DNA of 64,000 bases, from assembly GCF_001411555.2 (NCBI RefSeq), contig NC_049905.1:17152891-17216890 (forward strand). The letters run 5' to 3'. Below are positions 47,050 through 58,218 of the stretch, piece after piece; position 1 is the stretch's first letter, and the number at the start of each line of letters is the position of its first letter. The DNA comes from Juglans regia. Taxonomy: Eukaryota; Streptophyta; Magnoliopsida; Fagales; Juglandaceae. The notes below the pieces were generated by a model. The model saw nothing but the letters and a program-made list of their open reading frames with translations. It searched no databases and was not told the DNA's origin. The position numbers and the translations under genes were made by a program.

Positions 47050-47200
47050 TTTGATTCAACGAGGTCAAGCGCAGATCAAACGCTCAATTTCCAGACACAA
47101 AACTAAATAAATAATATATTAAAGAAAAAAAGGTCTCTCTTTGGATGGGGACAAGTCCTACTCCTCTATATTCATTAATACTATATACGTATGCACGCAT
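47049..47200 (-). promoter_or_regulatory. 5' UTR exon and promoter region of the large gene
   Basis: A donor (CAAAG|GTACTT) at 47048 ends a non-coding first exon whose sequence on minus contains 'gatctgcgcttgacctcgttgaatcaaag'. A TATA-like 'gtatatagtattaatg' (minus sense) is at about 47195-47180. The 5' UTR intron reaches to about 46276, where a 'gtaaag' acceptor precedes the start ATG at 46242. The start of transcription is inferred. Confidence 0.45.
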
Positions 47201-47249
47201 ACGTCACATGAACAATGACTCGAGGTAATTGAGATTTTCCTTCCAAGAA

Positions 47250-47450
47250 ATTTTTATTTTTATTTGTTTTTAGTTTTAGGATTAGTTTTGATAGTTAATT
47301 CATTATTATTTATTATTTTGTTATTATTTTTTATCTATTTTTTATTACTATTTATTATTATTCAATATTCTATTATTATTTTTTAATTACTTTTTTACTA
47401 TTATTCGCAAAATATTTGATATCACTTCACTATCCAAATCGAACTTATAT
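47250..47450. repeat. AT-rich MITE-like copy, opposite orientation to 4779-4937
   Basis: It ends in 'atttgatatcacttcactatccaaat', the reverse complement of the 'atttggatagtgagatattttcaaat' start seen at 4786. The body is rich in 'tattatt' like the other copies. Confidence 0.55.
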
Positions 47451-47497
47451 TTTACAAGTTCTAGAATCCAAAAAAATAAAATATTTTACAAGTTCTA

Positions 47498-47910
47498 TGT
47501 TACAATCCCACATCGACTAAGTATGAGATTGGTTGATGGGTTTATAAGCATCTAGGCACCCTTTCCTTATAAACTAGTTTTCAAGTATGAGTTCTACTTA
47601 GTAAGTTCTTAACAAATGGTATCAGAGTCACTCCACGTCTAAGGCCATATTGCGACGGTTGCAATCATGTAGCACGGGGGGTGATGCCGACATGACAGTG
47701 TTTGTCCGAAGTTAGGAAAAAGATCTAGTGCACAACCAGCCTGTGTGAGCGTCGAGACAACCGTGGACGTTGGCTGCATAGCGTGGTGATTGTTACGATC
47801 TCATATCGACTAAGTATGAAATTGGTTAATGATTTATAAGCCTCTTAGGCTAAGTAGCCTTTCTATAAACTGGTTTTCAATGATAAGTTCTACTTAGTGG
47901 ATTCATAATA
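47498..47910 (+). mobile_element. TRIM (miniature LTR retrotransposon), 413 bp with TSD TTCTA
   Basis: The left LTR 47498-47614 (117 bp) and right LTR 47791-47910 (120 bp) share 'tgttac.atc.ca.atcgactaagtatga.attggtt' and 'ataaact.gttttcaa...a.gttctacttagt'. A PBS TGGTATCAGAGT starts at 47617, two bases after the left LTR. The target duplication TTCTA is perfect (47493-47497, 47911-47915). The internal region is only 176 bp with no coding potential. This is the definition of a TRIM. It lies about 350 bp upstream of the large minus-strand gene. Confidence 0.9.
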
Positions 47911-47915
47911 TTCTA

Positions 47916-48456
47916 CTTACTCTATTTTAAAAAAATAGATTAATCTAGACCCATATAAGAAATTGAAGTAATTAAGATTTTCCTTGTTCAATTTCTACAT
48001 TGAATTTAACTTCAAACTCACTTTTTATGTCATCAAGTAAAATTTGATAAAATATATTTATAAGTTTTATTTTTTACATGGAATCTTTCCATATTAGTTA
48101 TGCTAAAAAATTATTAGTGTTTTGATTTTTTTTTAAGTTATAATGAATTCAACTATAAGTGGCGTATTAAAATTTAACCCATCTACTTGTATATAAGAAA
48201 ATTCACAAAAATGTCACATAATTTCAAAAAATAAAATAAAAATGCCACACCTCAATACTATTTACAATGACATAATTTGATTTAAAAAATAAATTTTAAA
48301 TTTTATAAATCAAATTATATCATGTAGACGGTGTGATATAGTCTAGTGAGGCATTAGAACTCTCAACTCAAATCACACCCACGTTAAATTACATGTATTA
48401 AAAATTAAATAGTTAAATTTAAAAAATATAAGGATGGTTGTCCACCCACCACCGAT
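47916..48456. other. AT-rich intergenic, nothing recognised
   Basis: No ORF or repeat of note. The right part (about 48425-48456) may already belong to the old SINE copy described next. Confidence 0.4.
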
Positions 48457-48660
48457 AACTAGCTTTTGAGAAAATGCTCTTTTCATCTATGATCATGTTG
48501 TAATTTTGGGGGTCCTCCCTACTTGTATTCAGGTGGTTTAATAGATTGGAAATGATTTTCTCAAAAAAAAAAAAAAAAACTAGCTTTTGAGATTCGATCA
48601 CCAGCAGCCTATTATTCTGACCATCTATTGAGCCACCACCCAAAGATACGAGTAGAGAAG
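48425..48660 (-). mobile_element. older SINE copy split by a poly(A)-tailed retroposed fragment
   Basis: The right part (48593-48650) shows on minus 'ggtggctcaatagatgg' (box A-like) and 'ggtgatcgaatc' (box B-like), as in the SINE at 39276. The element is interrupted at 48472-48577 by about 106 bp ending in A17, flanked by the perfect 15-bp duplication AACTAGCTTTTGAGA (48457-48471 and 48578-48592). The inserted piece contains 'gggggtcctccctacttgta', which resembles LINE 3' ends. So a short retroposed LINE end sits in a SINE. Confidence 0.65.
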
Positions 48661-49290
48661 AAATCGGAGTTAATGTTATAAATAAGAGAAATATTTTAGT
48701 CATAAATTAATGTATCTTAATGTGGTAATTCAAATTGTAAAATTATTTTTATTGTAAAGTAAATATAATGGATCATATGAAATTACGTCAGTTTGTAGAT
48801 TTATTTTTATGTAATCTTTTTATATCTGTAGCACTTCTCTAAAAACAATTAAGATTATTAGTTTTTGGTTAAAACTTCTAATGCTAGTATTTTAAAAAAA
48901 ATCCCATCCACCTAGTTTATTTTAAAGGATGCATGCTAAGAGCATTCCCAATGATTTCTTTTATTTTAAAGGATTATTTCTTTTAAAATACATGGTCACC
49001 AAAATCTATTTTTTATATTTTATATATTGAGTTCTACAATATATCATACATCGATTTATTTAACTTTAATATTTTTTTTATTCATTTCAAATATTTATTC
49101 TAACTATGAATAGATTTACAATATTCACGTATCTTTTTATACTTGTAATATCGCATGCCCCATGTAAAATGTCATTTGAAACTAATTACTCTTTAGCATC
49201 ATTTGATATAACTGTGCCTCAGAACTAGTTCTAATTTGGCAATATTTACTCTAGCACTGCTCTGACTTGATTTTGTTCAGAGAAAATTAA
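48661..49290. other. AT-rich intergenic, nothing recognised
   Basis: No coding or structural signal seen. Confidence 0.4.
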
Positions 49291-49299
49291 TCTTTTGTT

Positions 49300-49492
49300 T
49301 TCAAAAAACATCTCATCTTATCTTATCTCATCTAATCTAATTATTACAATTTTTTCAACTTCCAATAAAAAATCAAATAAACAATTCAACTTTTTCAAAT
49401 CTCAAAACAAAAATAATATTAACAAATATATTTTAACAATATTTTATTTAACTTTTTAACTTTAATCTCATCTCAGAAAACAAACGAGCCCT
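49300..49492. repeat. MITE with CATCTCATCT / TCTCATCTCAGA ends
   Basis: It begins 'aaaacatctcatcttatcttatctcatc' and ends 'aatctcatctcagaaaacaaacgagccc', with 'ttgaaaaagttgaat'-type blocks (in complement) between. I recall this family as very common in walnut and relatives. TIR and TSD are not clear enough to classify it. Confidence 0.5.
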
Positions 49493-51431
49493 AATTTTAG
49501 TATCTGTTCAATGCTTCTATTTGATTCAGATGCCCCACAGTTAATTGAAATGGTAGCCTTATTATTAACGTCATGCATAAAAGTCAAAGAGGATCATAAA
49601 TGGAGTGCTAGAGAATAAATGAGAAAGAGAGAAGAAAGTAAAGTCGAAGCAAAAGTGATAAGGGCGGAAATAAAAATAAGATATAGTGCGGGATAGCCCC
49701 CTCCCCAACCCCTGCCCCGCATGGGCCGGGGGGTGGGGTTTTCACCCCCGCCTCCGCTTCCCGAGGGCAGGAGACGGGAGTGGACTCACAATCTGCCCCA
49801 CCCCCCACCCACTTCAATAGTGGATTATAGTCTACTAGGTCCAAAAAAATTTTTTGGATTCAAAAGTGATCAAAAATATATTTTTGGACTCAAATTGTAA
49901 ATTTAAATTTGTAAACATGATTATAATTTAAAAACTATGTAGTTTTTAAATTTTCTAGTGCATTTTTTTTTTAAATTTTCTAGTGCATATTTTATAAGTT
50001 GTAGTGTAGTACAAGAGTCTCACACTACTTAAGTGTGAGACTTGTATTCTCAAGGCAATCTATAAAAGAGTCACCCTACGATACTACAACTTACACAAGG
50101 TATTAAGTAAAAGTTATATTTAATACATATTAATATATTAATATATTAATATATAATAAAAATAATAAACATTTATATAAAAAAAATTTGGGTGCAGGGC
50201 AGGGGACAGGGTCTCACTGGGGCCATGCCGCCGCCATGCCGCCCCTTGCCCCTACTAATATCGGCAAACGGGGGCAGGGCAGCAGGGTGCGTGGCCCACT
50301 ACTCACCCTTAAAAAGGGAGATGAAATGAAAGAAAAATAATAAAAAATATTTAGAGTGGTGAACAGTAACTACTACATGAAAAATTCCAAATATTAGTAC
50401 TGAATTAAGTTCGGACATACCTCGAAATTTTGTTCAAGTTATTTTTCTAAAATCCTTTAAATAATATAGAAAGTACATAATAATTTTAACTAATAAAAGA
50501 TTAGGTTTTTACTAATCTTCTGTATGAAAAACAAAACTTTAATATGTATAGTATATTAATAGAACATAATTAATTTATTAGTATATTAAAATATAATATA
50601 ATACTTATAAAATATTTGTAATAAGGAAAAAGCTATTTTGCCTCCCAAGTTGTATCGTTCAAATGTACTGCTTGACAAAATTTTATTTATTTTTTACTTA
50701 ATGATTAAAGAAGTGATTTTAAGTGTATTGGTATATTTTTTTATTTTTTAAAATTATTTAAATATATTAAAAAAATGTGAAAAAAAAACCAGCAGTCATT
50801 AGGAGCGGTGCTACTCAGGCGATAAAGTAGCACCACTCTTGTAATAAAGTGGCCAATTGGCTAAAAGGCAAGTATCGTCTGGCTTAGAGCTAGACGTTAC
50901 GCCTCATTTTAATGGCTAGATAAAACCCAGCCATGTGTAATGGAATAGAGGGACTAAACAGATAGTCCCTTCTTCCTTTGGTATGGTGTAGTTGCCAAAA
51001 TGAAATCTTTGAAATCTTTCCTGACGGAACACGGTTGCGTTTGGATAATGAAGTATTCTCAAATATTTTGTTAATAATAGTGAAAAAATAATGAAAAATT
51101 AATTATAGAATATTAAATAGTTGTGAAAAGTAGGTAAAAAATATTAATAAAATAATGAATAAAGTCATGGAGTATATGTGTATTGTTCTAGTTTTTTATT
51201 ACGTACCACATTACACTATTGAAAATGAGGAATCCAGACAAACAATAATATAGAAAAATATGTAAAACAACCAAATTCGATTGAGGATATACCACTAGTG
51301 TAACATCGCTTTCGCACTATACTTTTGTCAATAATCCATGTATTTTTGTCAATATTTTTTTGTTCACCCTAATATTTTTCTACTAAAAATATTCTTTTTT
51401 CATAACCATAGCCACCCAAAATTGGTCGTTA
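49493..51431. other. intergenic mixture of repeats, no gene
   Basis: Two G+C-rich blocks (49690-49815 and 50195-50310, 'gccccgcatgggccggggg' and 'gggcaggggacagggtctcac') flank an AT-rich centre and may be the ends of one element of about 620 bp. A near-inverted pair 'gttgtagtgtagtacaagagtctcacac' and 'gatactacaacttacaca' lies at 49995-50100. The dispersed repeat shared with 5330-5570 is at 50640-50850 and an AT-rich MITE-like copy at 51035-51175. Confidence 0.45.
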
Positions 51432-51436
51432 CGGCA

Positions 51437-51822
51437 TAAAGAAACACATAAAGAATAAACTATAATGCACTCAAGGTGCTTGAGGAAATGGCACAACCAG
51501 AGAGGAAAATTTTCCTTCGTATTTGGTATATTCATTCTTACTGTTCATTACATCTATGTAATATTTATATTAGAGAACTATCCAAAGAAGCAGATTACAG
51601 CAATGGTTTAGATTTACATAAGGATTGAAAATGATATTCTAGACCTAGGACACTTTTAGCTCTTCCATTGGTTCTCTTGAAGATGCTTTCGGGAGATGCT
51701 CTTTTGTAACCGTTGTGCATGAGTCTATTGTAGGATGGATGTGGTCTGTGTTGTTTGGTACATCAGTTTGGGTGTGAGCCTTGCCATGCGTTGTGGTTGC
51801 AGAGTTTGTCGTTGCTTTAATA
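51437..51822 (-). repeat. 3' LTR of the copia element
   Basis: Pairs with 56082-56479. The differences are mostly single bases plus one 12-bp gap. Confidence 0.9.
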
Positions 51823-53608
51823 GCCCCCCGCAAGTCAGCGACACCGGAGAAATGGTGAAACTTGATTGAAGTAGCTGAAACCGAGCACCTGAGAGAGGCT
51901 TAGTAAAAATGTCTGCAATTTGATCTTTAGTGGAAACAAATGAAACTTTAAGGGTTTTGGCATCCACACGTTCACACACAAAGTGATAATTTAAGGCCAC
52001 ATGTTTGGTGCGAGAGTGTAAAACAGGATTTACAAAAAGATAAGTGGCACCTAGAATATCACACCATAAAATGGGAGGGGTGGACAAGAAAATTCCAAGT
52101 TCACCAAGAAGAAATTGTAACCATAATACTTCACATGTCGTATTTGCTACTACTTTATACTTAGCTTCAGTCAAGGATCGAGCAACAGTGGGTTACTTTT
52201 TGGACCCCAGGATACAAGGTGCGAACCAAGATACACACAGAATCCACCAATGGATCGATGATCATCTGGGCAACTAGCCCAGTCAGCATAAAAAAATGCT
52301 GATAAATTAAAGGAAGACGAAGGTGAAAGATGGAGGCCATGGTGAGGAGTGTGACGTAAGTAACGAAGTATGCGTTTAATAACTTGCCAGTGAGTAAGCT
52401 TAAGACAATGCATGAACTAGCAAACTTTGTTAACTGCAAATGATATGTTAGGGCGATAAAAGATAAATACTGAAGACTTCCTACTGTAGAGTTGTGGTCT
52501 TCAAATGAAGACCCATCAAGGGCAGTGAGTTTTTCAGATGTAGACATAGGAGTCAAGACAACCTTTGAATTATGCATGTGGTTTTTTTTAGGAGATCTGA
52601 GATATATTTATGCTGAGATAGGAATAGACCACCAAAGTTTCTAATAACCTCAATTCCTAGGAAATAGTGCAAGCAAACTAGATCTTTTACTGGAAATGAA
52701 TTGTGCATGGCAGAGATAAATTCATATATCAGTTGTTTGCTAGAGCCAGTGACAATAATGTCATCAACATAAACCAGAACATAAATTAAATCAAAGCCAT
52801 GGAAATATATAAACAACGAGGAATCTGACTTAGAGGCAAAAAAACCAAGAGACAAAAGTTTGTTGCTTAATTTTGAAAACCAAGCCCGAGGGGTTTGTTT
52901 GGGACCATAGAGGAACTTACGTAGCTTGCAAATGTGTGTGAGATGATCAGGATTTGTGAACCCCAGCAGCTATTGCATGTAGACAGTTTCCTCCAAGTCA
53001 CCGTGTAGGAACGCATTCTGAATATCCAACTAGTGCAGGGGCCAAGACAAGGTGACAAAAATGGATAGGATGGTTCTAATGGTCACTGGTTTGACCACAA
53101 GACTGTAGGTCTTTGTGAAGTCGACCACCACTTGCCGATGGAACCCTTTAGAAACCAAGCAAGCTTTTCGCCATTCAAGAGTTCCATCGACAAGACGTTT
53201 GGTCTTTAGGACCAACTTGCAGCCGAGGATGTTGAGGTTGAAGTCATACAGGATGAGATCCCAAGTGTGGGTGAGGAGTAGGGCATCAAACTCGACGACC
53301 ATAGCAGCGCGCCACTCGAAAAATTTAGCAACCTCAGTGAAGGTGGAAGGTTCCTCCGAAACCACGAAGGAAGCGGAAATAGTTAGGTGCAGGGAGGGGT
53401 TTTGCGTAGGCCAGGGGATAGTGCCAAAGAGGCAACAGAGGGGTCTATGGACATTGTTGCGGGACCTCATAACCATGGGGTGGATAGGAGGTGTCGTGGG
53501 AAGGGAGGTGGCAGACGAAGGAGATGGCTGCCGAATAGGAGGAGAATGAGGTGTTGTCGGTTGGGTTGGTTTGTGCAATGGAGATGGTTGCTGTGAAGAG
53601 GAAGACAA
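51823..53608 (-). pseudogene. copia RT and RNase H
   Basis: Landmarks on minus: AAMVVEFDALLLTHTWDLI (about 53310-53250), KTKRLVDGTLEWRKACLVSK GFHR-type block (about 53210-53140), DFTKTYSLVVKPVTIRTILS (53130-53070). Then LIYVLVYVDDIIVTGSSKQL with the catalytic YVDD (about 52790-52735), FLGIEV, LTALDGSSFEDHNSTVGSLQ (52520-52460), ILRYLRHTPHHGLHL, DWASCPDDHRSIGGFCVYLG (RNase H) and TKDQIADIFTKPLSGARF (51940-51890). Frames change several times. Confidence 0.85.
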
Positions 53609-54059
53609 TGCCCAATTTGGAGAGGAAGGTGTTGCGGCGGGCTAGATTGATCTGTGAGGAAGAGTGTGAATTTGTGGGCCTGGGTTTAGAGTGGGCCGAG
53701 ACCTGCAGGGGTGTGTGAATTAGTGTGTTTTGTAGAGCGGTCAGAGGTGAGGTTTGTGGGCCTGGGCTTAGAGTAAGGCCTAGTAAAGGAGCTGGGAGAG
53801 AATTACCGTGAGAAAAGGGCTGATGTGTGGGCCATGAGTTTTGAGGGGCAATTGGGAAGGTGCCTTCATAAAACTGGACATCCTATGAGATATAGAGCCT
53901 ACCCGTGGGTATGTGAAGACAAAAATACCCTTTGTGATCGGGACTATAACCCAAAAAGATACACGGTTTGTATCTCAAGTCCATTTTGTAACAGTTAAAA
54001 GGCCTTAAGTTGGGCTAACAATGGCATCTAAAAGTTCGTAAAAAGGTTTAGTCGGGTGG

Positions 54060-55139
54060 TTGATTAAAAATTAATTAAAAGGGAGATTTTTTTTGAAGCG
54101 TCGGTGTAGGTATTTGATTTATAAGAAAGACCGCGGTTGAGAAGGCTTCAGTCCAATATTTTTGCTGAGTAAAAGAATGGGCCAAAAGGCCAAGCCTGGT
54201 TTCAACAATGTGACAGTGTTGCCTCTCAACCGTGTCATTTTGGGCATGAGAGTAGGGACATGTCACACAGTGTTGAATGCCATAATTTTGAAAAATTTTG
54301 TGTAAGGGCCAAAATTCACCACCTTCATCGATTTGCACTGAAGCAATATTAGAGGAAAAGAAATTGGTGACATATTTGTAAAACGCAAGAAACATGGATG
54401 ATACATCCGATTTTGCTAAGAGTGGAAAAAGCCAAATGTATTTCGAATAATCATCAACAATAGATAGATAGATAGATAGATAAAAACAACAACCATGAGA
54501 CAATGGCACAGGCGCTGGTCCCCAAGCATCCAAAAATAAAAGACTAAAAAGCTTAGTAGAACGGGATGGAGTAGGTGGATGAGGTAAGGTATGTGTTTTG
54601 GCTTGAGGGCAAGAGTGCCAGGGGGGACATTCGGTTGTGAGAGGTGAGGGGAAGGTTGAATTTTTTTATGGTGAAGGTAGTGGTCCGTGGGTTAGGATGA
54701 CCAAGACGGGAATGCCATGTTTGAGTAGAGGTTTGTTCACCGAAAGTTGCTTGAGGAGAGAGGGAAGGTTGTCTCACCGAAACACCAGTAGGGAGCTCAT
54801 ACAACCCATTCCTAACGTTGCCCTAAATGAGTGTTGCCTGGGTGCGCAAATCTTTCATAAAAAGGAATTACAGTGAAATTCAAAAAACACAGAGTTATCA
54901 AGGCAAAACTGACGTACAGAAATTAGATTACGCGTAATAGATGACACATGAAAGAGATGTTTAAGAATAAAATTTCCAGAAAAAGAGGGGAAGTGAGCTA
55001 AACCAATATGGTGTATGGGAAGAGTAGAACCATCCCCGATGCTGACTTGGTTAAGGCCTTGGTACGATGTAGAGTCAAGATTGTGGTTGGCAAAATCATT
55101 GGTAAAGTGGTTCATCGCCGCTAAATCTGGGAACCACAT
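54060..55139 (-). pseudogene. copia protease end and integrase
   Basis: The open pieces are 55139-54855 (DLAAMNHFTNDFANHNLD ... LFHVSSITRNLISVRQFC), 54804-54553 (TWHSRLGHPNPRTTTF, the HHCC/GAG-pre-integrase region) and 54533-54075. The last holds the integrase core: VDDYSKYIWLFPLLAKSD, IDEGGEFWPLHKIFQNYGIQ, YSHAQNDTVERQHCHIVET, LINQIPTPTL. A (GATA)n run (54461-54481) encodes a foreign 'YLSIYLSI' stretch right before DDYSKY. A DDE residue pattern is present but the frame is broken. Confidence 0.8.
54461..54481. repeat. (GATA)n microsatellite in integrase
   Basis: Five GATA units expanded inside the integrase-coding part, so this arose after, or by slippage in, the inactive copy. Confidence 0.85.
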
Positions 55140-55189
55140 ATTGGAGTTCGGAGCTTGCTGAGGTAGAGAGGTATAATGAACAGCAAATG

Positions 55190-56043
55190 AGGCAGGTGCA
55201 GGGGCTTGATGCGCCAGGTTCAGACATTGATAACACGATGCTGCCGAGTGACTAGCTTTGTTGCATATTTCACATATTGTTCGATCAAAGGGACGATTGG
55301 AGGGTTGGTTGAAGACCCCATGATTCCCATCGCGTCCACGTCGACCCCTGAATTGGTTTCCCCTGGCTCGGTTTGAAAAGGTATTGGGAGGAGCCTGTCG
55401 AGCTGTAGAGTTTGCAGTAAGAGAGGTACCTGAAAGTAGAGCATTAGTTTGATGAGTAAGTCGGCTTCATGGTTTAGAAGATAACTAAAAACCTGAGGAG
55501 GAGTAAGAGGTAAATAATAAACTTAGAGTTGGAGAGTGTTTGGCCAGCAACGGCAAGAGTAGAGGATAGGGAGGTTGATTTGTGGAAATAAGTGGGGATG
55601 AAGTCAAATCCTTTTTTCAAGGTAGCAAGATGGTATTGGGTTTACATTATATGGGTAGAGGATTGAGCCGAAAACATTGTCTGAGGAGTAGACCAAACAC
55701 CAAAGGAAGTGGTGCACAATAAAACATGGGCAAGGATATTTTCGGACATAGAGGCATTTATGGCCGAGATGATCAACTGGTCTTGTAAGACCCAGTTGGT
55801 GTGTAAGGGGTTGGGAGAACCATCAATGGTGGAGGGAGGTGCAGGGATGGAGCCGTCCACATAATCGAAGAGACGATGTCCCTTCAAGAACGGTTCAATC
55901 TATGCTTTCCACAATAAATAGTTCTCTATTGTTAACTTGATGGTGATGAAATGGGTAGAGGAATTAATGGTGATGGGGTTGAGGGAAGATGGTGGGGAAG
56001 GAGGAGGAGAAGAAGAAGAAGAAGAATATTTTGGGTTGGCCAT
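55190..56043 (-). pseudogene. copia gag
   Basis: ATG at 56043, 24 bp from the PBS (MANPKYSSS..., Ser/Pro-rich). Next comes FLKGHRLFDYVDGSIPAPPS and NWVLQDQLIISAINASMSEN (55887-55740), the usual copia gag core (UBN2), and a CCHC knuckle ICEICNKASHSAASC (CX2CX4HX4C, about 55270-55225). There are frame breaks between the parts. Confidence 0.8.
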
Positions 56044-56081
56044 GGAAGGGGGATGCGAGTCCTAGAGGGCTCTGGATACCA

Positions 56082-56479
56082 TAAAGAAACACGTAAAGAA
56101 TAAACTATAATGCACTCAAGGTGCTTGAGGAAATGACACAACCAGATAGGAAAAATTTCCTTCGTATTTTGTATATTCCTTCTTACTATTCATTACATCT
56201 ATGTGTTATTTATATCAGAGAACTATCCAAAGAATAAGATTACATCAATGGTTCAGATTTATATAAGGATTGAAAATGATATTCTAGACCTAGGACACTT
56301 GTAGCTCTTCCATTGGTTCTCTTGAAGATGCTTTTGGGAGATGCTCTTTTGTAACTGTTGTGCATGAGTCTGTTGCAGGCTGGCTGTGGTCTATGCTATC
56401 TGGTACAACAGTTTGGGTGTGAGCCTTGCCATTTGCATTACCATGCATTATGGCTGTAGAGTTTGTCATTACTTCAATA
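56082..56479 (-). repeat. 5' LTR of the copia element
   Basis: See the element entry. Adjacent PBS at 56081-56068. Confidence 0.9.
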
Positions 56480-56484
56480 CGGCA

Positions 56485-57345
56485 ACGCACTTGTAGCAGT
56501 GCCGCTGCACAAGCAGTGGCTACGACCCCACTCGCATAGTGGCATAGACCTGTGCAACTGAAGTTGTTATGTGTCTAGGCTATGCTCCTTGGTTCCACTA
56601 GCGCCGCATGAGGCAGAAGCGCATACCAGTGGTGTTGCTCTCATCTTGGCCATGAGTGGTACAACATGGCACAACAACAAGCACTACCGTGCGCAGTGCT
56701 GCACAAGGGACCGCGAACACTGCAACTCGTATGCTGTAAGTGATACTACGCTCGCAACCTCAGTGCGATGCGCACCTGGAGGTACAAAGAGCACCTAAAT
56801 GCGGCATGGGGTCGCCTCTGTTGCGCAAAGCCATGCACCATGCTGGTGTCGCAGGCTCTATTGCGGGCAGTTCACATGCAAGACAGCATGCAGAGCACGT
56901 GCTTTGTTGCAAGTGGCGACACCAATACTGGTGGTGCCTTGGGCAAGAACGACTGATGGCAGTGCACACAAAGCCTCGCGGCCCACAATGTCACTCACCT
57001 GGAGGTGCAAGCACCTCAATGTGGTGTGGTCACCGCTACATTCAGAGCTGTGCACCTGGACAGTGCGGCAATCTTTGCTATCAGGAGGAGCTACACACGA
57101 GGTTGGTACGGCAGGCTTTGCTACACGCAAATGGTGGTGTGGTAGTCCATGCATATGCTACGGGCACCAGTTGGGTGCAGTCCGCAACACAGACTATGGA
57201 GATGCAGCGCCACATGTTATGCCGTGTGGGGAAGCGCTGCTACGATGCGGTGCCTTTGCTAGGAGCTGTGACATCGCCATTAATGCCAACCACACTGCAA
57301 CCAATGGCGATTACAAGTTGCCGCTTTATTTTTTTTTCTTCTGTT
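56485..57345. other. G+C-rich block, unclassified repeat
   Basis: The G+C content is clearly higher than in the rest of the window, with CpG and 'gcagtg', 'tgcgca' and 'ccatgc' words recurring. Long frames are open in several registers (for example plus 56740-57357, 205 codons, Cys/His-rich), which is expected for such composition and is no evidence of a gene. 'ttacggcaacgcacttgta' at its left edge (interrupted by the copia) and 'gcgattacaagttgccgc' at its right edge are roughly inverted, so it may be a DNA transposon. Confidence 0.4.
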
Positions 57346-57436
57346 ACATATGAATAACAACTGTAATGGGAGGAAGAAGATGAGCAGATGAGGGGCCATT
57401 GTTTATGTTAAATTGGTCTAGGTTCAAAATGAAGGG

Positions 57437-57470
<34 letters not shown>

Positions 57471-57525
57471 GCCTAGTTTTAAAAGAAATTTTCTAATTAT
57501 CATCCTCAACACCATCCACCAACAT

Positions 57526-58218
57526 TAGAGGTGGCAAATCGTATTTTCAAATCGTGTTCGTGTCGTATCAAGTCATGAACATTCGACTATATAGGTCAAC
57601 CCGAACCCAACTTATTAACCTAAACGTGTCAAATTTCAAAGCCATAATCAAACCCGTTTAGATAACGGGTCGTGTTGTCAACCATTTTGATACATTTAAT
57701 AATTAATTAGAAATATGTTAACATCACACGACTCATTTAAACATGTTTGTTTTATATAAATGGGTTGAACTAAAATGCATAAGTCATTTGACTTGATTAA
57801 CATAATTTCACATAAAAATTAAAATTTATATTTATTAATAACCATAATATCTTAAAAAATATATATTAATATTTTTCAAATTTTAACATATAATAAAACC
57901 AATATTACAAACCATACAATAACAAATATGAGCATAGGTTTAAAGTTACAATCACAACAATAAAAACATAAGCATACTGAGAAATACTACAATTACAACT
58001 TGACAATAATAAAATTTTAATTTTGAAATAAATTCTAAACATGTCAAAATGGGTTGATTTCATGTTAAGCAGGTTGACCCGTTATTGACCTGTTTATAAA
58101 TCGTGTCTTAAGAGTCAACCCGTTTTGACTCAAACCCGTTAAGATTGAACCCAAACCCTCTAATTTCGTTTCGTATTCATGTTGGGTTCATGGGTCATGT
58201 CACATATTGCCACCCCTA
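57526..58218. mobile_element. hAT-type MITE (TAGRGGTGGCAA termini), 693 bp
   Basis: The left end TAGAGGTGGCAA and right end TTGCCACCCCTA are 12-bp inverted repeats with one mismatch. Flanking 8-bp duplications ACCAACAT (57518-57525) and ACCAATAT (58219-58226) differ at one base. Internal 'gacccgtt', 'aacgggtcgtg' and 'gtcaacccg' blocks near both ends form subterminal inverted repeats. The 8-bp duplication and the end sequence indicate hAT. There is no coding content, so it is non-autonomous. Confidence 0.85.

Larger units (their letters stand above)
51437..56479 (-). mobile_element. Ty1/copia LTR retrotransposon with TA...TA LTR ends, TSD CGGCA
   Basis: LTRs at 51437-51822 (386 bp) and 56082-56479 (398 bp; 12 bp longer near 'ccatttgcattaccatgcatt'). 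On minus the LTR starts TATT(A/G)AAG and ends TTTCTTTA. The target duplication is CGGCA (51432-51436, 56480-56484). The PBS TGGTATCCAGAGCC is at 56081-56068, directly next to the 5' LTR; the polypurine tract (CTTGCGGGGGGC on minus, 51834-51823) is directly next to the 3' LTR. The order gag, integrase, RT, RNase H defines copia. Many frame breaks make it inactive. Confidence 0.9.

Noticed and set aside
49608..49844. Minus-strand ORF rich in Gly/Pro
   Set aside because: It results from G+C-rich repeat sequence and extends into AT-rich DNA without any conserved pattern.
53115..53596. Plus-strand Arg-rich ORFs over the copia RT
   Set aside because: They are complements of the minus-strand pol gene.
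56740..57357. 205-codon Cys/His-rich ORF as a new zinc-finger gene
   Set aside because: Other frames are equally open in this G+C-rich block, no regular Cys/His spacing is seen, and it ends in low-complexity T-rich DNA.
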